From: Symsagittifera roscoffensis
Taxonomy: Eukaryota; Xenacoelomorpha; Acoela; Convolutidae
DNA: 64,000 bases
Direction of reading: 5' to 3'
Assembly (NCBI RefSeq): GCF_963678635.1
Contig: NC_087071.1
Span: 21,977,194-22,041,193, forward strand
The position numbers and the translations under genes were made by a program. Under the pieces are notes generated by a model. It saw only the letters and a list, made by a program, of their open reading frames with translations, was not told where the DNA came from and did not search any database. Below, piece after piece: positions 35,368 to 45,068 of the stretch (positions within the stretch are counted from its first letter, which is position 1; each line of letters begins with the position of its first letter).

Positions 35368-36334
35368 CTAATATATGATTCAAACTGCGAGAAGCTTCTG
35401 AAGTACACATCTGGAAATAATCAGGACGGCCATTTATAATAAAATATAGGACACCCGTTTAACACAGAAAAGCGTTGAAAATGTGTCCTATTCTATAATG
35501 AGTAAAGAATTTTGCTCTCATAGAGAAAAAAAATTCTACAAAATGAAAAAAGCAAAAAACAACTGTCATAACAGCGGCTTAAGAGTCAAAAGCAGATCAG
35601 TATCAATATAATATTGAAAAATATTCTTTTTTACCCCCTGAACTTGTGAGCATTCTAATTGGCTTTTTTTATCTTCCAGCATTTTTTGAACAATTGAATG
35701 ATGTGTTGGCTCACCATGGAGCCCGGATAACCGAAAAATAAAATATTTCCAGGATGGACGAAAAAAGCTGCCGGGAATAACAAAAAGTGTTCTTCCCGAT
35801 CCCGATGCCGAACTTTTTAGTGGGCTAATCTATGTTGTGTTATCCCAAAAGACTTTAAATAATGTATTTCAGCAAAGTAATTCGACTAAATTGGCACTTA
35901 ACCGAGATTTTTTGTACATTTTGATTGGTGCGTGCTCCCTCTCAACCCAGTTGTTTAACAGCTGGTCACTTTCTAGAAAGCCGGTTTTCTAAATGAACAG
36001 TTTTTGATGAAATTTATTCGGTTAAGTGAAAAAAATATATGTTTCTTTTCAGAAACGATTAATTGCGTAAAACCAAATTAAAGTTTTTTTTGAAAAAAGC
36101 ATCATATTTCCTGAGGCCTGATTTTGTCAAACCGCTAATTGTTTCATTCACCACCGTCAACTACCTCCTCTCGTAACACTAAATACCCTAAAATCAATTT
36201 ATTTTCCATCAAATGCCCCCTGTCTCAGTTCTTTCTTGTTTTTACCCTTTTACTCAAGTTATTGCTCAAAATGATCAAAAGTTATTTCTCAGTGCAAAAC
36301 AGCAAGCTCATGTACTCTGTAGAAAGTCTGGCAC
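35368..36334 (+). other. Spacer with a coding-like fragment (35687-35992)
   Basis: Frame fragments EQLNDVLAHHGARITEK (35694) and, one frame over, GRKKLPGITKSVLPDPDAEL followed by FSGLIYVVLSQ (35756-35860) look protein-like, and the second frame stays open to 35992. I do not recognise the family. It could be a decayed exon or a transposon gene fragment at the left edge of Polinton copy 2. Confidence 0.3.
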
Positions 36335-36655
36335 ATGGTGGAAGTGATGCGAGGGGATTTCAACGAGCATCTTATGATGCAAATTCCCATCACAGAGAAC
36401 CAACTTGGAACAATGCAAATGATGGAGGAAGTGACTGAGCATGTGGGAATGAACTGCCCCGAGATTCCTGACTCAAGATTTATGGCTCAACCAGTCGACG
36501 ATTTCCTCCTTCCTTGGTAGGAGGAGATGGGATCAGCCGAAAACCCCTTCACAAAAGATGAACATGAGGGTTTCTCAGAAGCAATTACACCTCCTGCTCC
36601 ACAACAACAACCACTACAACCTCGTCCAGCTCTGCGTTCTATAGAAAACCTCTAG
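36335..36655 (+). pseudogene. Acidic protein of unknown function, Polinton copy 2
   Basis: From ATG at 36335 one frame runs to TAG at 36653 with a single internal TAG at 36518. It has MVEVMRGDFNEHLMMQIPIT, EVTEHVGMNCPEIPDSRFMA, DEHEGFSEAITPP, a Gln/Pro-rich stretch and the end RPALRSIENL. It is collinear with the gene at 24154-23825. Only one stop interrupts it, so decay is recent or mild. There is no transmembrane segment or known domain. In both copies it lies just upstream of the minisatellite and PC4-like gene, so it belongs to the element. Confidence 0.65.
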
Positions 36656-36939
36656 AACTTTTCGTCCAGCTCGACAGCTCTTTGATTAAAAAATTTTTAA
36701 AAATAATTGTTGTTTGATTTTAAATTTGTTCTTTGTAATGAATTAATTTTTTCAATTTTATTTTAGTTATGAAAATAGATGAGAGATTCAGGGTAAATCG
36801 TTGAAAAACAATTAGAACATAATTCAGCGCTCCGAACTCGAACACGCAAAAATGATTAATTTTTGCACCCATAATAGAAAAACACTAAACTAAAAAATGT
36901 ACACAAGTAATAAAAACCTGATGGTCCGTTGCATGTTAA

Positions 36940-37210
36940 CAAAATAAGTCAAACATTTTTCGCGCTTTGAAGAAAAAAACAAACACTTTTCGCATTATGT
37001 TGAAAAAGTGAAACTTTTTTCGCATTTTGTTCAAAAAGTGAAACAATTTTCCCAACTTATCAAAAAAAATTGAAACACTAATTGCATTTTGCTAAGAAGT
37101 CAAACAGTTTTTGCAACTTGTTAAAAAATTTGAAATGCTTTTTTCAACTTCTTGAAAATCAAAAGAAACACTACATCATTCTTACAAACTTGAAAAAAAA
37201 AATTGCAAAC
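36940..37210. repeat. Minisatellite shared by both Polinton copies (copy 2)
   Basis: About seven imperfect units of 30-40 bases have a core AAACACTTTTCGCATTTTGT followed by a spaced AAAAAGTG. It is the inverted counterpart of 23367-23640. It sits between the acidic gene and the small opposite-strand gene in both copies. Confidence 0.65.
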
Positions 37211-37236
37211 TTTTTACTAACGGTTTTTTTTTATTT

Positions 37237-37449
37237 TTATCCTTTCCATTTCAAATCGTGATGAACAGCGCAGTCAAGTTGATTAAAAACTTCGCCAGTT
37301 GATGAAAAAACATTCGAATAAACTCTGTATTTGTACAGAGTGTAAAGACAATCATTAATTTGGTATGTGAAATAAAAATTACCCAATCGCGTTAAAATTT
37401 GATCGAAAGATGAACCAATCAGAAGAATGTGGAACTTAAAGTTTTCCAA
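37237..37449 (-). pseudogene. Small Polinton gene of unknown function, opposite strand (copy 2)
   Basis: A 70-codon frame on the minus strand has QILTRLGNFYFTYQINDCLY, TLYKYRVYSNVFSSTGEVF and AVHHDLKWKG. It is homologous to the frame at 20463-20870 in copy 1, also on the strand opposite to the PC4-like gene. No motif is recognised. Its conservation in two inverted copies indicates a genuine element gene transcribed against its neighbours. Confidence 0.5.
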
Positions 37450-37862
37450 AGAGCAGTAAGATATGGGTAGAAACGCAAAAATTAAGGGTTATTATGTAAT
37501 TGGTGCAAAAATTACAGGAAACGGAGATAATGAGCAATTTTTAATTATAATCTGAATAAATTATAATCATTATAATTATAATCATAGCTGCAGCCATCTG
37601 GAACAGTGATTCTTGCTGAAAATTGTGGATTTATATAGGTTCACTAGCACCTACACGATTCCATATTTGGAAACTTCACAGAAAAATTCCATTTTTAGTT
37701 CTATTTACTTTTATTGTTAATTTAACGACTCAAACATCATATTTCCTTACTTTCACTTTCATTCAATCTCAAAATATTTTTCCTCATTTCTCTTTATCTG
37801 ATCAGTTTCCTCAACAAAAATTTACTCAAGAATAGACACTAGTCCCAATTATTTTAAACTCT
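37450..37862. other. Spacer between divergent Polinton genes
   Basis: AT-rich spacer with a short TTATAAT/ATTATAA run near 37540-37590. It probably held the promoters of the opposite-strand gene and the PC4-like gene. The open frame at 37623-37835 is Phe/Ser-rich and unsupported. Confidence 0.4.
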
Positions 37863-38356
37863 CAAAAAATTAAACAAGAATTGGGAGATTTGCTTGGTCT
37901 CAAAAATCTTACAAGGGGAAAATTGATTTTGAACCCTGCTTTCAATTATTCAAGAAAATTGAGTTGGGACAACTCGAACAAAGACAACAAGTATATCTTG
38001 AGAAAAAGAAGAAAAAGCAATCTCGGCAATCAGAAATACTGTTATTCACGATGATGAGAATCTTGGACTCTTTCCTATATTGGAACTCACTTCTGATCAG
38101 GAGTCAGCTATGGACCAGGAACTTGCACTGCAACAAAGTGTATGACATAGCAACTTACAATAGAAGACAAGTTTGCGTCAAGATCAAGAAGTACAATGTT
38201 AACAAACCTCCCTACATTCAGATTCGACTCTTCACTGAAAAAGAGAGTGAAGCATTGAAACAAGTTTACTATGTCAACTATACTTTGAACGAATTCAATG
38301 AACTGTCCCAAATTTTGGGAGACTTTATGTTTGTTGAGAACTGTGATGTACAATAA
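37863..38356 (+). pseudogene. PC4-like single-stranded DNA-binding protein, Polinton copy 2
   Basis: An N-terminal segment (QELGDLLGLKN, LILNPAFNYS) changes frame near 37960. A 130-codon open frame follows with a Lys/Gln-rich linker and the C-terminal domain VYDIATYNRRQVCVKIKKY, PPYIQIRLF, then YVNYTLNEFNELSQ. The C-terminal half resembles the PC4/p15 coactivator domain (basic strands then a Leu-rich helix). A further frame change near 38060-38140 is likely. See 19676-20183 for the inverted homologue. Probable role: ssDNA binding in replication or transcription of the element. Confidence 0.62.
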
Positions 38357-38569
38357 ATTGTGGTATTTATGTTTTTTGTCTTGTAATTTAAATAGTTATC
38401 CTCAAACTCATTTTTCATTTAGTATTGGTGTTGAACAGTATGAGTTGGCATAATAGTTTTTCAAGAAATTAATCTTAAAACTTCACAATAAATAGGTACT
38501 TATTCACATTGTTCTAAAAGAAACGTCTCAAAAAATATCACTAACTTTTATACAATCACAAAATTTACC

Positions 38570-38866
38570 AAACTTGCAGAATTTGGACGTGGACTCACAA
38601 AAATCTGATTTTGAGTGGACTCTGCATAATGGTAGAAAAAAACTTCACACAAGATACCGATCTGATACCAAAAAATAAAACTTGTAGAATATCGTAGAAA
38701 CGGAAATCAATGGAAAAATAATCAGTCTTTACAACTACAAAGAGAAGAACATGATGAATTACTCGATATACTTCCTTCATTACTAGGTTATGTAGAGACC
38801 TACAAAAAATCTAATATCACTATTGACGAGTGCACGGTGGAAAATGAAGGCACAGAAATTGATTGA
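38570..38866 (+). pseudogene. Polinton gene of unknown function
   Basis: Two joined frames: LQNLDVDSQKSDFEWTLHNG (38576 onward), then after a frame break near 38677 KLVEYRRNGNQWKNNQS, EEHDELLDILPSLLGYVET and a TGA at 38866. The composition is hydrophilic and protein-like, and the two pieces abut without gap. No domain is recognised. Its position is between the PC4-like gene and the virion block. Confidence 0.45.
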
Positions 38867-38884
38867 AATTCTAAAAGTTTTTGA

Positions 38885-39202
38885 GATTATTTAGCAGGAT
38901 TTCTCATCAAATACAAAAAGAAAAAATTTATTTCTTTGAACCTGTGTTGTTTGGAGCCGGACAGAAATTTAAAAGAAATGGACGAAAAATTTCCTTTTGG
39001 AGGACTAATTGCATACGGAAACTCCTGTATGGATTACTTTTTTGCAAACTCTAAATTTTTTAGACTACATGCAATTCTACATGACTCTGCTGGATCTGTG
39101 ACACCTACTACGAAAAAAGGTCTTGGGTATTGTTATGTTGCACCTAGTCTCCCCAGTTCATGCTTTCGTGGTCAAGTGACTGGATCACTTCTATGTTTAT
39201 GA
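38885..39202 (+). pseudogene. Polinton gene of unknown function (FPFGGLIAYGNSCMDYFF protein)
   Basis: A 106-codon frame without internal stops has FLIKYKKKKFISLNLCCLEP, FPFGGLIAYGNSCMDYFF, FFRLHAILHDSAGSV and FRGQVTGSLLCL. No ATG marks its start, so the 5' end is lost or in another frame upstream. The regular spacing of aromatic and Cys residues looks like a globular domain. I do not recognise the family. Confidence 0.45.
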
Positions 39203-39288
39203 GTTAAAATATTTGCTTCATCAGTAAATGCATTGTTCGATTGTTATTGATTTTAACCAAAAAAACTCCAGAGAAACCAGTTAACAGA

Positions 39289-39759
39289 ATGAGCCTTGTT
39301 GATTTGGATTTTGAATGTATTTAAAAAGATATAGCGAAAGAAATAGGAGTTTATAAGGATGGAAAAACTGTAGGATATTCTTTTCCCAAAAAATTCAAAC
39401 AAATATCCCAATCTTCTTGATGTACGAAGCATCTTCATGGAATCAGTTGGAGTACTGGTTACAAAAAAATAGACTGAAATTGAACAAATAATGAAAAATC
39501 TAGAAGCCAGAGAAACAGAATTTTTGCAAAAGATTATCAAAAATGTAAGATCCTGTCAGAATTTTTGGAAACAAAAGTTTCTAAATTGGATGACTACTCT
39601 TGCCCTAAAATTCAGTTTCTGATAATCAAGGATGAAGAATACGATTGGCGATGTAGCAACTACTCATTTCGTCATGCAAAAACTATTCACTGTGCAGAAA
39701 GAAAAACATTTGCATACGGAACTTGGACTCGATGCTTTTCAACAAATGGTAAATCATAA
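39289..39759 (+). pseudogene. Conserved Polinton protein, possibly exonuclease-like
   Basis: A single frame from ATG at 39289 to TAA at 39759 carries four internal stops. Visible blocks are SLVDLDFECI near the N-terminus, YSFPKKFKQISQSS, CTKHLHGI, ILSEFLETKVSKLDDYSCPK, EYDWRCSNYSFRHAKTIHCA and ERKTFAYGTW. The early D-F-E and later Asp residues could form a DEDD-type exonuclease site, which is only an inference. The Cys/His spacing (C-CP-RC-RHAKTIHC) could equally bind zinc. It ends 71 bases before the membrane-protein ATG. Confidence 0.5.
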
Positions 39760-39830
39760 TAATCCTATTGTACTACCTTTTTTATTCTTTAATTAAATTT
39801 CATTGTCAACTTTTTCTTTTTAGGGTTAGG

Positions 39831-40094
39831 ATGGTCAATCAATGTGACAAGCCCGTAAGTTTAGGAAATTTTGTTTTTGATGAAGAAAGTCTCGAACAAA
39901 AATCATGGAAGTTGTTTGGGCGTACAAGTAAGAGATCTCTTTTTGTTTTTCTGAGCCAATTTTTTGATATAGTTTTGATGCTAGTATGTGCTAGTATTTG
40001 AATTATGTTATCCACAACATGTGAAGAAACGACAATTTGGGTAGCTATCTTATCAAGTACAGTCGGTTATATTCTACCTTCTACAAAGCTATGA
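39831..40094 (+). pseudogene. Small membrane protein of the Polinton virion block
   Basis: From ATG at 39831 the frame reads VSLGNFVFDEESLEQKSWKL, then the hydrophobic helix FVFLSQFFDIVLMLVCASI. It continues through an in-frame TGA (39999) with STTCEETTIWVAILSSTVGY and a final stop at 40092. Two hydrophobic segments flank a short Cys-containing loop. The final stop overlaps the ATPase start in an ATGA. Such small membrane proteins accompany the packaging ATPase in virus-like elements; the function is unknown. Confidence 0.55.
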
Positions 40095-40625
40095 ATAAAA
40101 TAAGGTCTAGCAAAGAACAAATTTTTATATCCTTAGTCGGTCCAAGTGGATCTGGAAAATCTCATCTTATTTTTGATTGGTTGAAAGTTGGTACTTTTAT
40201 CAAAATTATCAACCTCTTCATAGTCAAATGCAAAGAAAATACCTTAAATTTTTTCAGGGAGTAGATTTTGACTTGGTTGAAAATCTTCCCAACAACGGAA
40301 CTAAGTATCTGCTTATATTTGATGATTCTTGTGAAGAAATTTCAAATTCCAAACAATTTTGTAAAAATTGCCACTGCTGGGAGACACAGGGGTCTGAATA
40401 AAATATACATCAAATACAATTTATTTCATCAAAGCAAACTGGAAAGAGATGTAGAGTTGCAAAATACACATAGTCTTGTTCAACTCACCGAGAGATGTTT
40501 TACAAATCAATACATTAAGTCAACAACTACGGATAGGATCTCAATTGAAAGAGTGGTAACAAGATGCAACATCTGTTCCTTATGGTCATTTACTGATTGA
40601 TTTAACCCCAAAAACAGTTGATTGA
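40091..40625 (+). pseudogene. FtsK/HerA-type DNA-packaging ATPase, Polinton copy 2
   Basis: The start ATG at 40091 overlaps the upstream stop. Walker A GPSGSGKSHL is at 40139-40168 in one frame. After a frameshift near 40185, Walker B LLIFDDSCEEI is at 40309-40341, followed by another shift and the sensor-like block KIATAGRHRGLNKIYIK. The end is LLIDLTPKTVD at 40625. The order and spacing fit the compact A32-like packaging ATPase that is a hallmark of Polintons; it would pump DNA into capsids. At about 178 codons it is near normal length for Polinton ATPases but a little short, and at least three frame breaks make it inactive. Confidence 0.82.
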
Positions 40626-40659
40626 CTTAGTTATTGCTCTAATAGTGGTTTAATTCTAA

Positions 40660-40944
40660 CGAATTTTGTTTTGCCAGCTAGAATAGAGACAAAAATTTTG
40701 GACGATGAGTACACAATACGTCTCTTTTCTCCCAGTAATTCAAAAACTTTCCCTAAGACTTCGAAAACAATCCATTCTCAATTGTCCAAAAGGTTTCATT
40801 CAGTTTCTGGGCGAGTGTTTTGTAAACCTATTAAGAGGAGAGGTTCAAGATTTTCAGAAAGAAGACGTAGTAAAATATCGAAAAAATTTCAGAACTAACA
40901 CAAAAGAAGAATTATTTCAAGTTCAACTAAAGGGTTACAATTGA
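40660..40944 (+). pseudogene. Basic Polinton protein of unknown function
   Basis: Two overlapping frames together give LPARIETKILDDEYTIRLFS and then, from about 40780, CPKGFIQFLGECFVNLLRG, EDVVKYRKNFR and LKGYN-stop. The helical block FIQFLGECFVNLLRG followed by a basic KYRK stretch suggests a small helical DNA-associated protein, such as a core or histone-like protein, but this is inference. It lies immediately downstream of the ATPase. Confidence 0.45.
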
Positions 40945-40987
40945 TATCTATCATCACCCCTTTTGTCATTACGCGATTGACGTAGTA

Positions 40988-41410
40988 TGGAACAGTATGT
41001 TTTAATTCCGTACTCAGTTAATCAAACACAAAGCACACTTCCCAGAAATCAGAAATTGGAGCAAAGGCAAGAAAAAGAGGAGATTGTACCAAAAAATTTT
41101 GACTCTGTTTACAGTGCTGTAAATGGAGGTTGAAAACGAGTAACAGTAAGCACATTATTGATATAGTTTTGAATTCTACTGGAATTAAACTCAGCCAGTC
41201 AGACATATTATATTAGATAATTGAGACACAAAAGATTCTATTGTAGACTTTGTGTGTGCACTAAAGCAAAAAAAATACACCGATATTCCAGATATTTACT
41301 TTACTATTTTGGAAGCAACTCAACTTCCACCTAAACTTGTTTTTAACAAGAATGCCAAAGCAAAAGACAGAGGAACTAGGATCCCTTTCAAAATCTGAAA
41401 AGGTAAGACT
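40988..41410 (+). pseudogene. Polinton gene of unknown function upstream of integrase
   Basis: ATG at 40988 opens MEQYVLIPYSVNQ, then EKEEIVPKNFDSVYSAV and a stop. The adjacent frame continues IIDIVLNSTGIKLSQSD, IVDFVCALKQKKYTDIPDIY, FTILEATQLPPKLVFNKNA. The amphipathic pattern indicates a globular protein broken by one or two shifts. No family is recognised. Confidence 0.45.
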
Positions 41411-41414
41411 CAAC

Positions 41415-42263
41415 AGTTTGTATTCTAGGGGTAGAGCTGCGTACGTTTCTATTTAAAACTTGAGTAAAGCGAGTGGTTTATCAAAAAAGAAAGTAGAAAA
41501 GTTTTTACAAACCAAGACATCGTATAGAAAATTGGTCCACCAATCAGATGTTTCCGAACACTTCAAGCTTTTTTAAATATAGAAGTGAAATCTGGTGTAT
41601 GGACTTGGCTTTTGTAGACACGTTTGCTAGTCGAAACAATGGAGTCAAGTATTTATTAGTTGCTTTAAAGATTTGTCAGAGTTCAATCAACGAAAACAAA
41701 GTATGCCAAAGACACTTTACAAGCTTTCAGAAAAATGACTTCTCGAAAAACTCTCCCGGATAAAAGAACAGAATATGGGGGAGCTTTTAAAAATTTTTGC
41801 AAAGAGAAAGACATTGAAGATAACCCAACAATGAGTGAAACAAAAGCTGCACTTGCAGAGAGAGCAATTTAGTCTATAAAACATACAACATATCATTACA
41901 TTTAAGATCATGATGAAAAATTTGTTCCCAAATTGCAGCAATTTGTTTCTACATTGAACTCTCGCAAAAATCGATCAATTGGAAAATCTTCGAGAAATGT
42001 GGAATTATCAATTTTGTATCAATTTTGTATAACAAGTCGTTCATGAAATATACTAAAGCAAAATTCACTGTTGGTGATGGAGTTACAATTTCCAAAATTG
42101 ATATTCTGTTATGAAAATAAAACAAACCACAGCTTTTAGATGAAATTTTTGAAATTTCGACAATATCTACACAAAACCTCCTACATATATCATCAAAGAT
42201 CTCGGAAAAGAAGAAATTCTGGGAAAATTTTATGACAAAGAGCTGAGAAAATGTTCAATTTAG
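41415..42263 (+). pseudogene. Polinton/retrovirus-type integrase (rve)
   Basis: An N-terminal helix-turn-helix-like segment LSKASGLSKKKVEKFLQTK is followed by the RNase H-fold core. First catalytic Asp is in IWCMDLAFVDTFA with NNGVKYLLVAL (41593-41665). The second is in PDKRTEYGGAFKNFCKEKDI near 41758 (the usual Gly after DK is Arg). Glu is in MSETKAALAERAI (41831-41870). The C-terminal part keeps FVPKLQQFVSTLNSR, SIGKSS and the ending GKFYDKELRKCSI. The D-D-E order and spacing fit integrases of Polintons, which join element ends to a 6-bp staggered target. At least four frame breaks or stops make it non-functional. Confidence 0.82.
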
Positions 42264-42306
42264 AGGTATGTCTTTTTTTAAATTGAATTTCTATCGATCA
42301 TTTAAC

Positions 42307-42971
42307 ATGGATTCTTTTACTATTGAGGTAGTTTCTAATGCTTCTTTTAATTGTTATCCGAATAATAGTCTTAGTTCTTTTACAAATTTTCTACCGGAAC
42401 AAATACATCCTAAAGGAGAATGCGAGGTTGCTATTTCAGAAATATCGTACCCTTCCTTGTACCAAAATGTTACTGAGGGAAAGTTTACTTTCGTAGATGG
42501 GCGAGAAAGTTCTAAGGAAAACACTCAACCGATGCATTTTGAACCTGGATTGTATCCAAGTATTGTTGATATAATTTTAGCCATGAATGACAAAGTTCGA
42601 AAACGTATAAGTGCACAAAAACATGTTTATAACGGATTTTATGTATCAGTAGATAAGATTACAATAGCCATTCAATTACCCGAAGATCAATCAGTGTTTA
42701 TATGTCAAAGTGCTAACCACACTTTTGGATACAAAAACTCTTTTACTGCTTAGTATTTCTTTCATTTTAAAGTAAAAAATGGAGACATAATTTCTACAGG
42801 ACAGTACATGAATCCTTTATAAATCTAAAATTTAAAAAATTATTAAAAAACTCTTTCCATAGCATGAAAATGGGATTAATGGATACTACTGGTGAAAAAA
42901 ATCTTTTTGTGTCCGTAGGAATTACACGAGTTGTTCTCTTGTTTCGGAAGATTTCGGATAATCATTTTTGA
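42307..42971 (+). pseudogene. Conserved Polinton virion protein, candidate minor capsid (penton-type)
   Basis: A well-preserved frame starts MDSFTIEVVSNASFNCYPNN and includes NSLSSFTNFLP, CEVAISEISYPSLYQNVTEG, LYPSIVDIILAMND and a stop at 42753. The remainder continues in broken frames (KNGDIISTGQYMNP, FHSMKMGLMD, FVSVGITRVVLLFRK) to TGA at 42971. The alternating beta-strand pattern and position next to the major capsid gene suit the single jelly-roll minor capsid protein of Polintons. The protein is commonly found in animal Polintons; the jelly-roll assignment is inferred. A middle portion appears deleted. Confidence 0.62.
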
Positions 42972-42988
42972 TTTAAGCTTCACGAGAA

Positions 42989-43352
42989 ATGGTTGCTCAA
43001 AGTTCAGCTAATTTTTCTATTTTTCGTGGACATGCAAGACAGCGTGGAAGAGGTTTTGGTGCTCCTGCACAAACTCTTGGGAGAACTGCAATTCCTTTTA
43101 TGAAAAAATATATAGTCCCAGCTGCAGAAAGAATCGGAGCAGATTTATTTGAAATTGCTGCTCCAGAGATTGGATAAGTTGTCAGTGGACGAAAAAAAAA
43201 CTCAAAAAATTTGCAAAAGTTGTTGAAACAAAAAAATTTTGAAAACAGGTGGAAAAAAGAAATCTAAGCGTAGAACAAGAAATACCAATTCTCGAGGAAG
43301 TAGTTCAAAAAGCAGTCGGTCTCGAAAAGACGTTTTTGACAAGATAAAATGA
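42989..43352 (+). pseudogene. Small basic virion-associated protein
   Basis: ATG at 42989 opens MVAQSSANFSIFRGHARQRG, then RGFGAPAQTLGRTAIPFMKK and an amphipathic helix (YIVPAAERIGADLFEIAAPEI). After a stop and shift comes a Lys/Arg/Ser-rich tail (GGKKKSKRRTRNTNSRGSSS) ending at TGA 43350-43352. The arrangement of amphipathic N-terminal helix and very basic tail recalls adenovirus-like internal capsid proteins, but sequence alone cannot show it. Its stop overlaps the next start (ATGA at 43349). Confidence 0.5.
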
Positions 43353-44667
43353 GTGTAAATCGAAGTAGTCATTTTTGGTACGTTTTTTTTTACAAATACT
43401 TCTTTGGAGGTTTTTGATAAAGTCCCAGTTTTGGAAACAATTATTTCATCTTACACGCAAGAAGTATTTCCCAGTACTTCTCTAGATGAAAGCAGTATTG
43501 AGTTTGAATTTGAGACGGATCGTAATCAGTATTTAGATATGCGTGAAACCCACCTCAGTTTAAAGCTTCAATTATCAAAGGAAGATTGTTTGATGCTTTC
43601 AAAAAAAGCAGAACATAAAGCCAAATCAGAGGACGATTCAGATGAGGATCCACAAACTTACTTAATTTATGTAAACAATCTACTACATTCTCTATTCTCG
43701 AATTGTGAAGTTAATTTTAATAACATAAAGGTTTACAATGCCAATGGATTAAATCTTCATAAAACACAAATATAGAACGATTTCCACTTGTCGGCAGTGA
43801 GTAATAAAGGAATACTTGCTTGTCACTGATAAAGTTTTGAAGAATATCCGGAAGCATTTGATATGTATCAGTTCACTGTTAGAGCAAATTCTTTAGGACC
43901 AGGGATAACTTTTTTACTTTATGGCAGGCTAGCCATTGACTTGTTTACTTGTGAAAAATTCTTACTACCAAAAATCAAAATTCGAATTAAACTAAATCGA
44001 GCTAGTCCTTATTTTAATCTGCTGACTCTTAATACAAAATTTAGTCTGAAAATTGTTGATTGTTCGCTGTTTGATAGAAGAATTTTAGTATCTGAACCTA
44101 ATCATCAATACTTCCAATAAAATCTGGAAAGCGAACCTGCTCAATACAATTACATAGAAACTATAGTTAGAACATTTATCATTCCATCTCGTCAAAACCA
44201 GTTTATCCAAGAAAAAAGCTCTCAATAATGCCCCAATCAGAAGAATAGCTGTTGCAATGAATACAAACTCAGCTGTTGCAGGATCTTTTCATGAAAATCC
44301 TTCCAATTATCAACAATTTTATCTGAGAGAGCTTAGAGTTATTCGGGGCGGAAGAGCAAACATTTCATTAGATACAATTTTTCCTTGTCGCCCCTATGTT
44401 ACCACAATGAAAGCAATGCAATTTAACGAAGATTTTTCAGCTCTTCTTACAGAAGATTGTCAAAATCACTCTATTTTAGTTTTCGACTTGACTTCACTAC
44501 AGGATGCAGCTGAGCAGTTGCATTATCCAGAACTTAGTCGAGAAAGCTTGAGATACGAATTTTTTTTCCCATTTCCCTTGAAGCAAGTAACGAAAGTGAT
44601 AGTCTTGGGAGAAAGACCATCAAACATTCAATTTGACAAATTCGGAACGGTCGCTAAAAATGTTTAA
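43349..44667 (+). pseudogene. Candidate major capsid protein of Polinton copy 2
   Basis: Of about 440 codons, three long frames cover nearly all: 43404-43775 (VFDKVPVLETII, EFETDRNQYLDMRETHLSL, NNLLHSLFSNCEVNFNNIKV), 43863-44120 (YQFTVRANSLGPG, LYGRLAIDLF, KIKIRIKLNRASPYFNL) and 44257-44667 (FYLRELRVIRGGRA, PYVTTMKAMQFNEDF, ILVFDLTSLQDAAEQLHYP, EVIVLGE-type end). Breaks occur after a T-run near 43390, at 43773, near 43830 and at 44118. Length, beta-rich pattern and position agree with the double jelly-roll capsid protein of Polintons. It could alternatively be another structural protein. Confidence 0.62.
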
Positions 44668-44920
44668 TTTTTTAAGTTTTCAGGTTCCTATAAAAATATT
44701 GTTAATTTTTTTGAGACTTTCCATCGTTATTGTCTCTGTACTATCTATTTTGATTTTCTTCAGAACTAAATCTCCCGTAAAAGCAGAAAATGAGTGCTGT
44801 TCAATTAAAAATCCGAGACACTTCTTCAACCTAGACTGTAAACCAGTGTTCAATAACCTTTGTCCAGTTCACAAGTTTTGTGTATGGGATTTTGTTGATT
44901 CAATACCTAAATGCGCATAA
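44660..44920 (+). CDS. Cys-rich single-pass membrane protein of the Polinton virion block
   Basis: A fully open 86-codon frame from ATG at 44660, which overlaps the end of the capsid gene by eight bases. Residues about 8-35 form a strong hydrophobic helix (PIKILLIFLRLSIVIVSVLS). After a basic RTKSPVK comes a domain with seven Cys (NECCSIKN, LDCKPVF, NLCPVHKFCVWDF, PKCA). It probably faces outside the membrane with disulphides. It is the only virion-block gene I see without a break. A role as an envelope or attachment-type protein is possible but not shown. Confidence 0.5.
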   Translation: MFNFLSFQVPIKILLIFLRLSIVIVSVLSILIFFRTKSPVKAENECCSIKNPRHFFNLDCKPVFNNLCPVHKFCVWDFVDSIPKCA

Positions 44921-45068
44921 GTCAATAACTTTAGTTTTTACCCTAAATTACACTATCAAACTATCTATTTTTTTGTTTTAGATGTAAATCAGCTAAAAAA
45001 AGCAAAGATTGATAATTTTTCATTTCTGCAAATTATTGGAAGAATTCCTTAACTCAGGTTCAAGTAAA

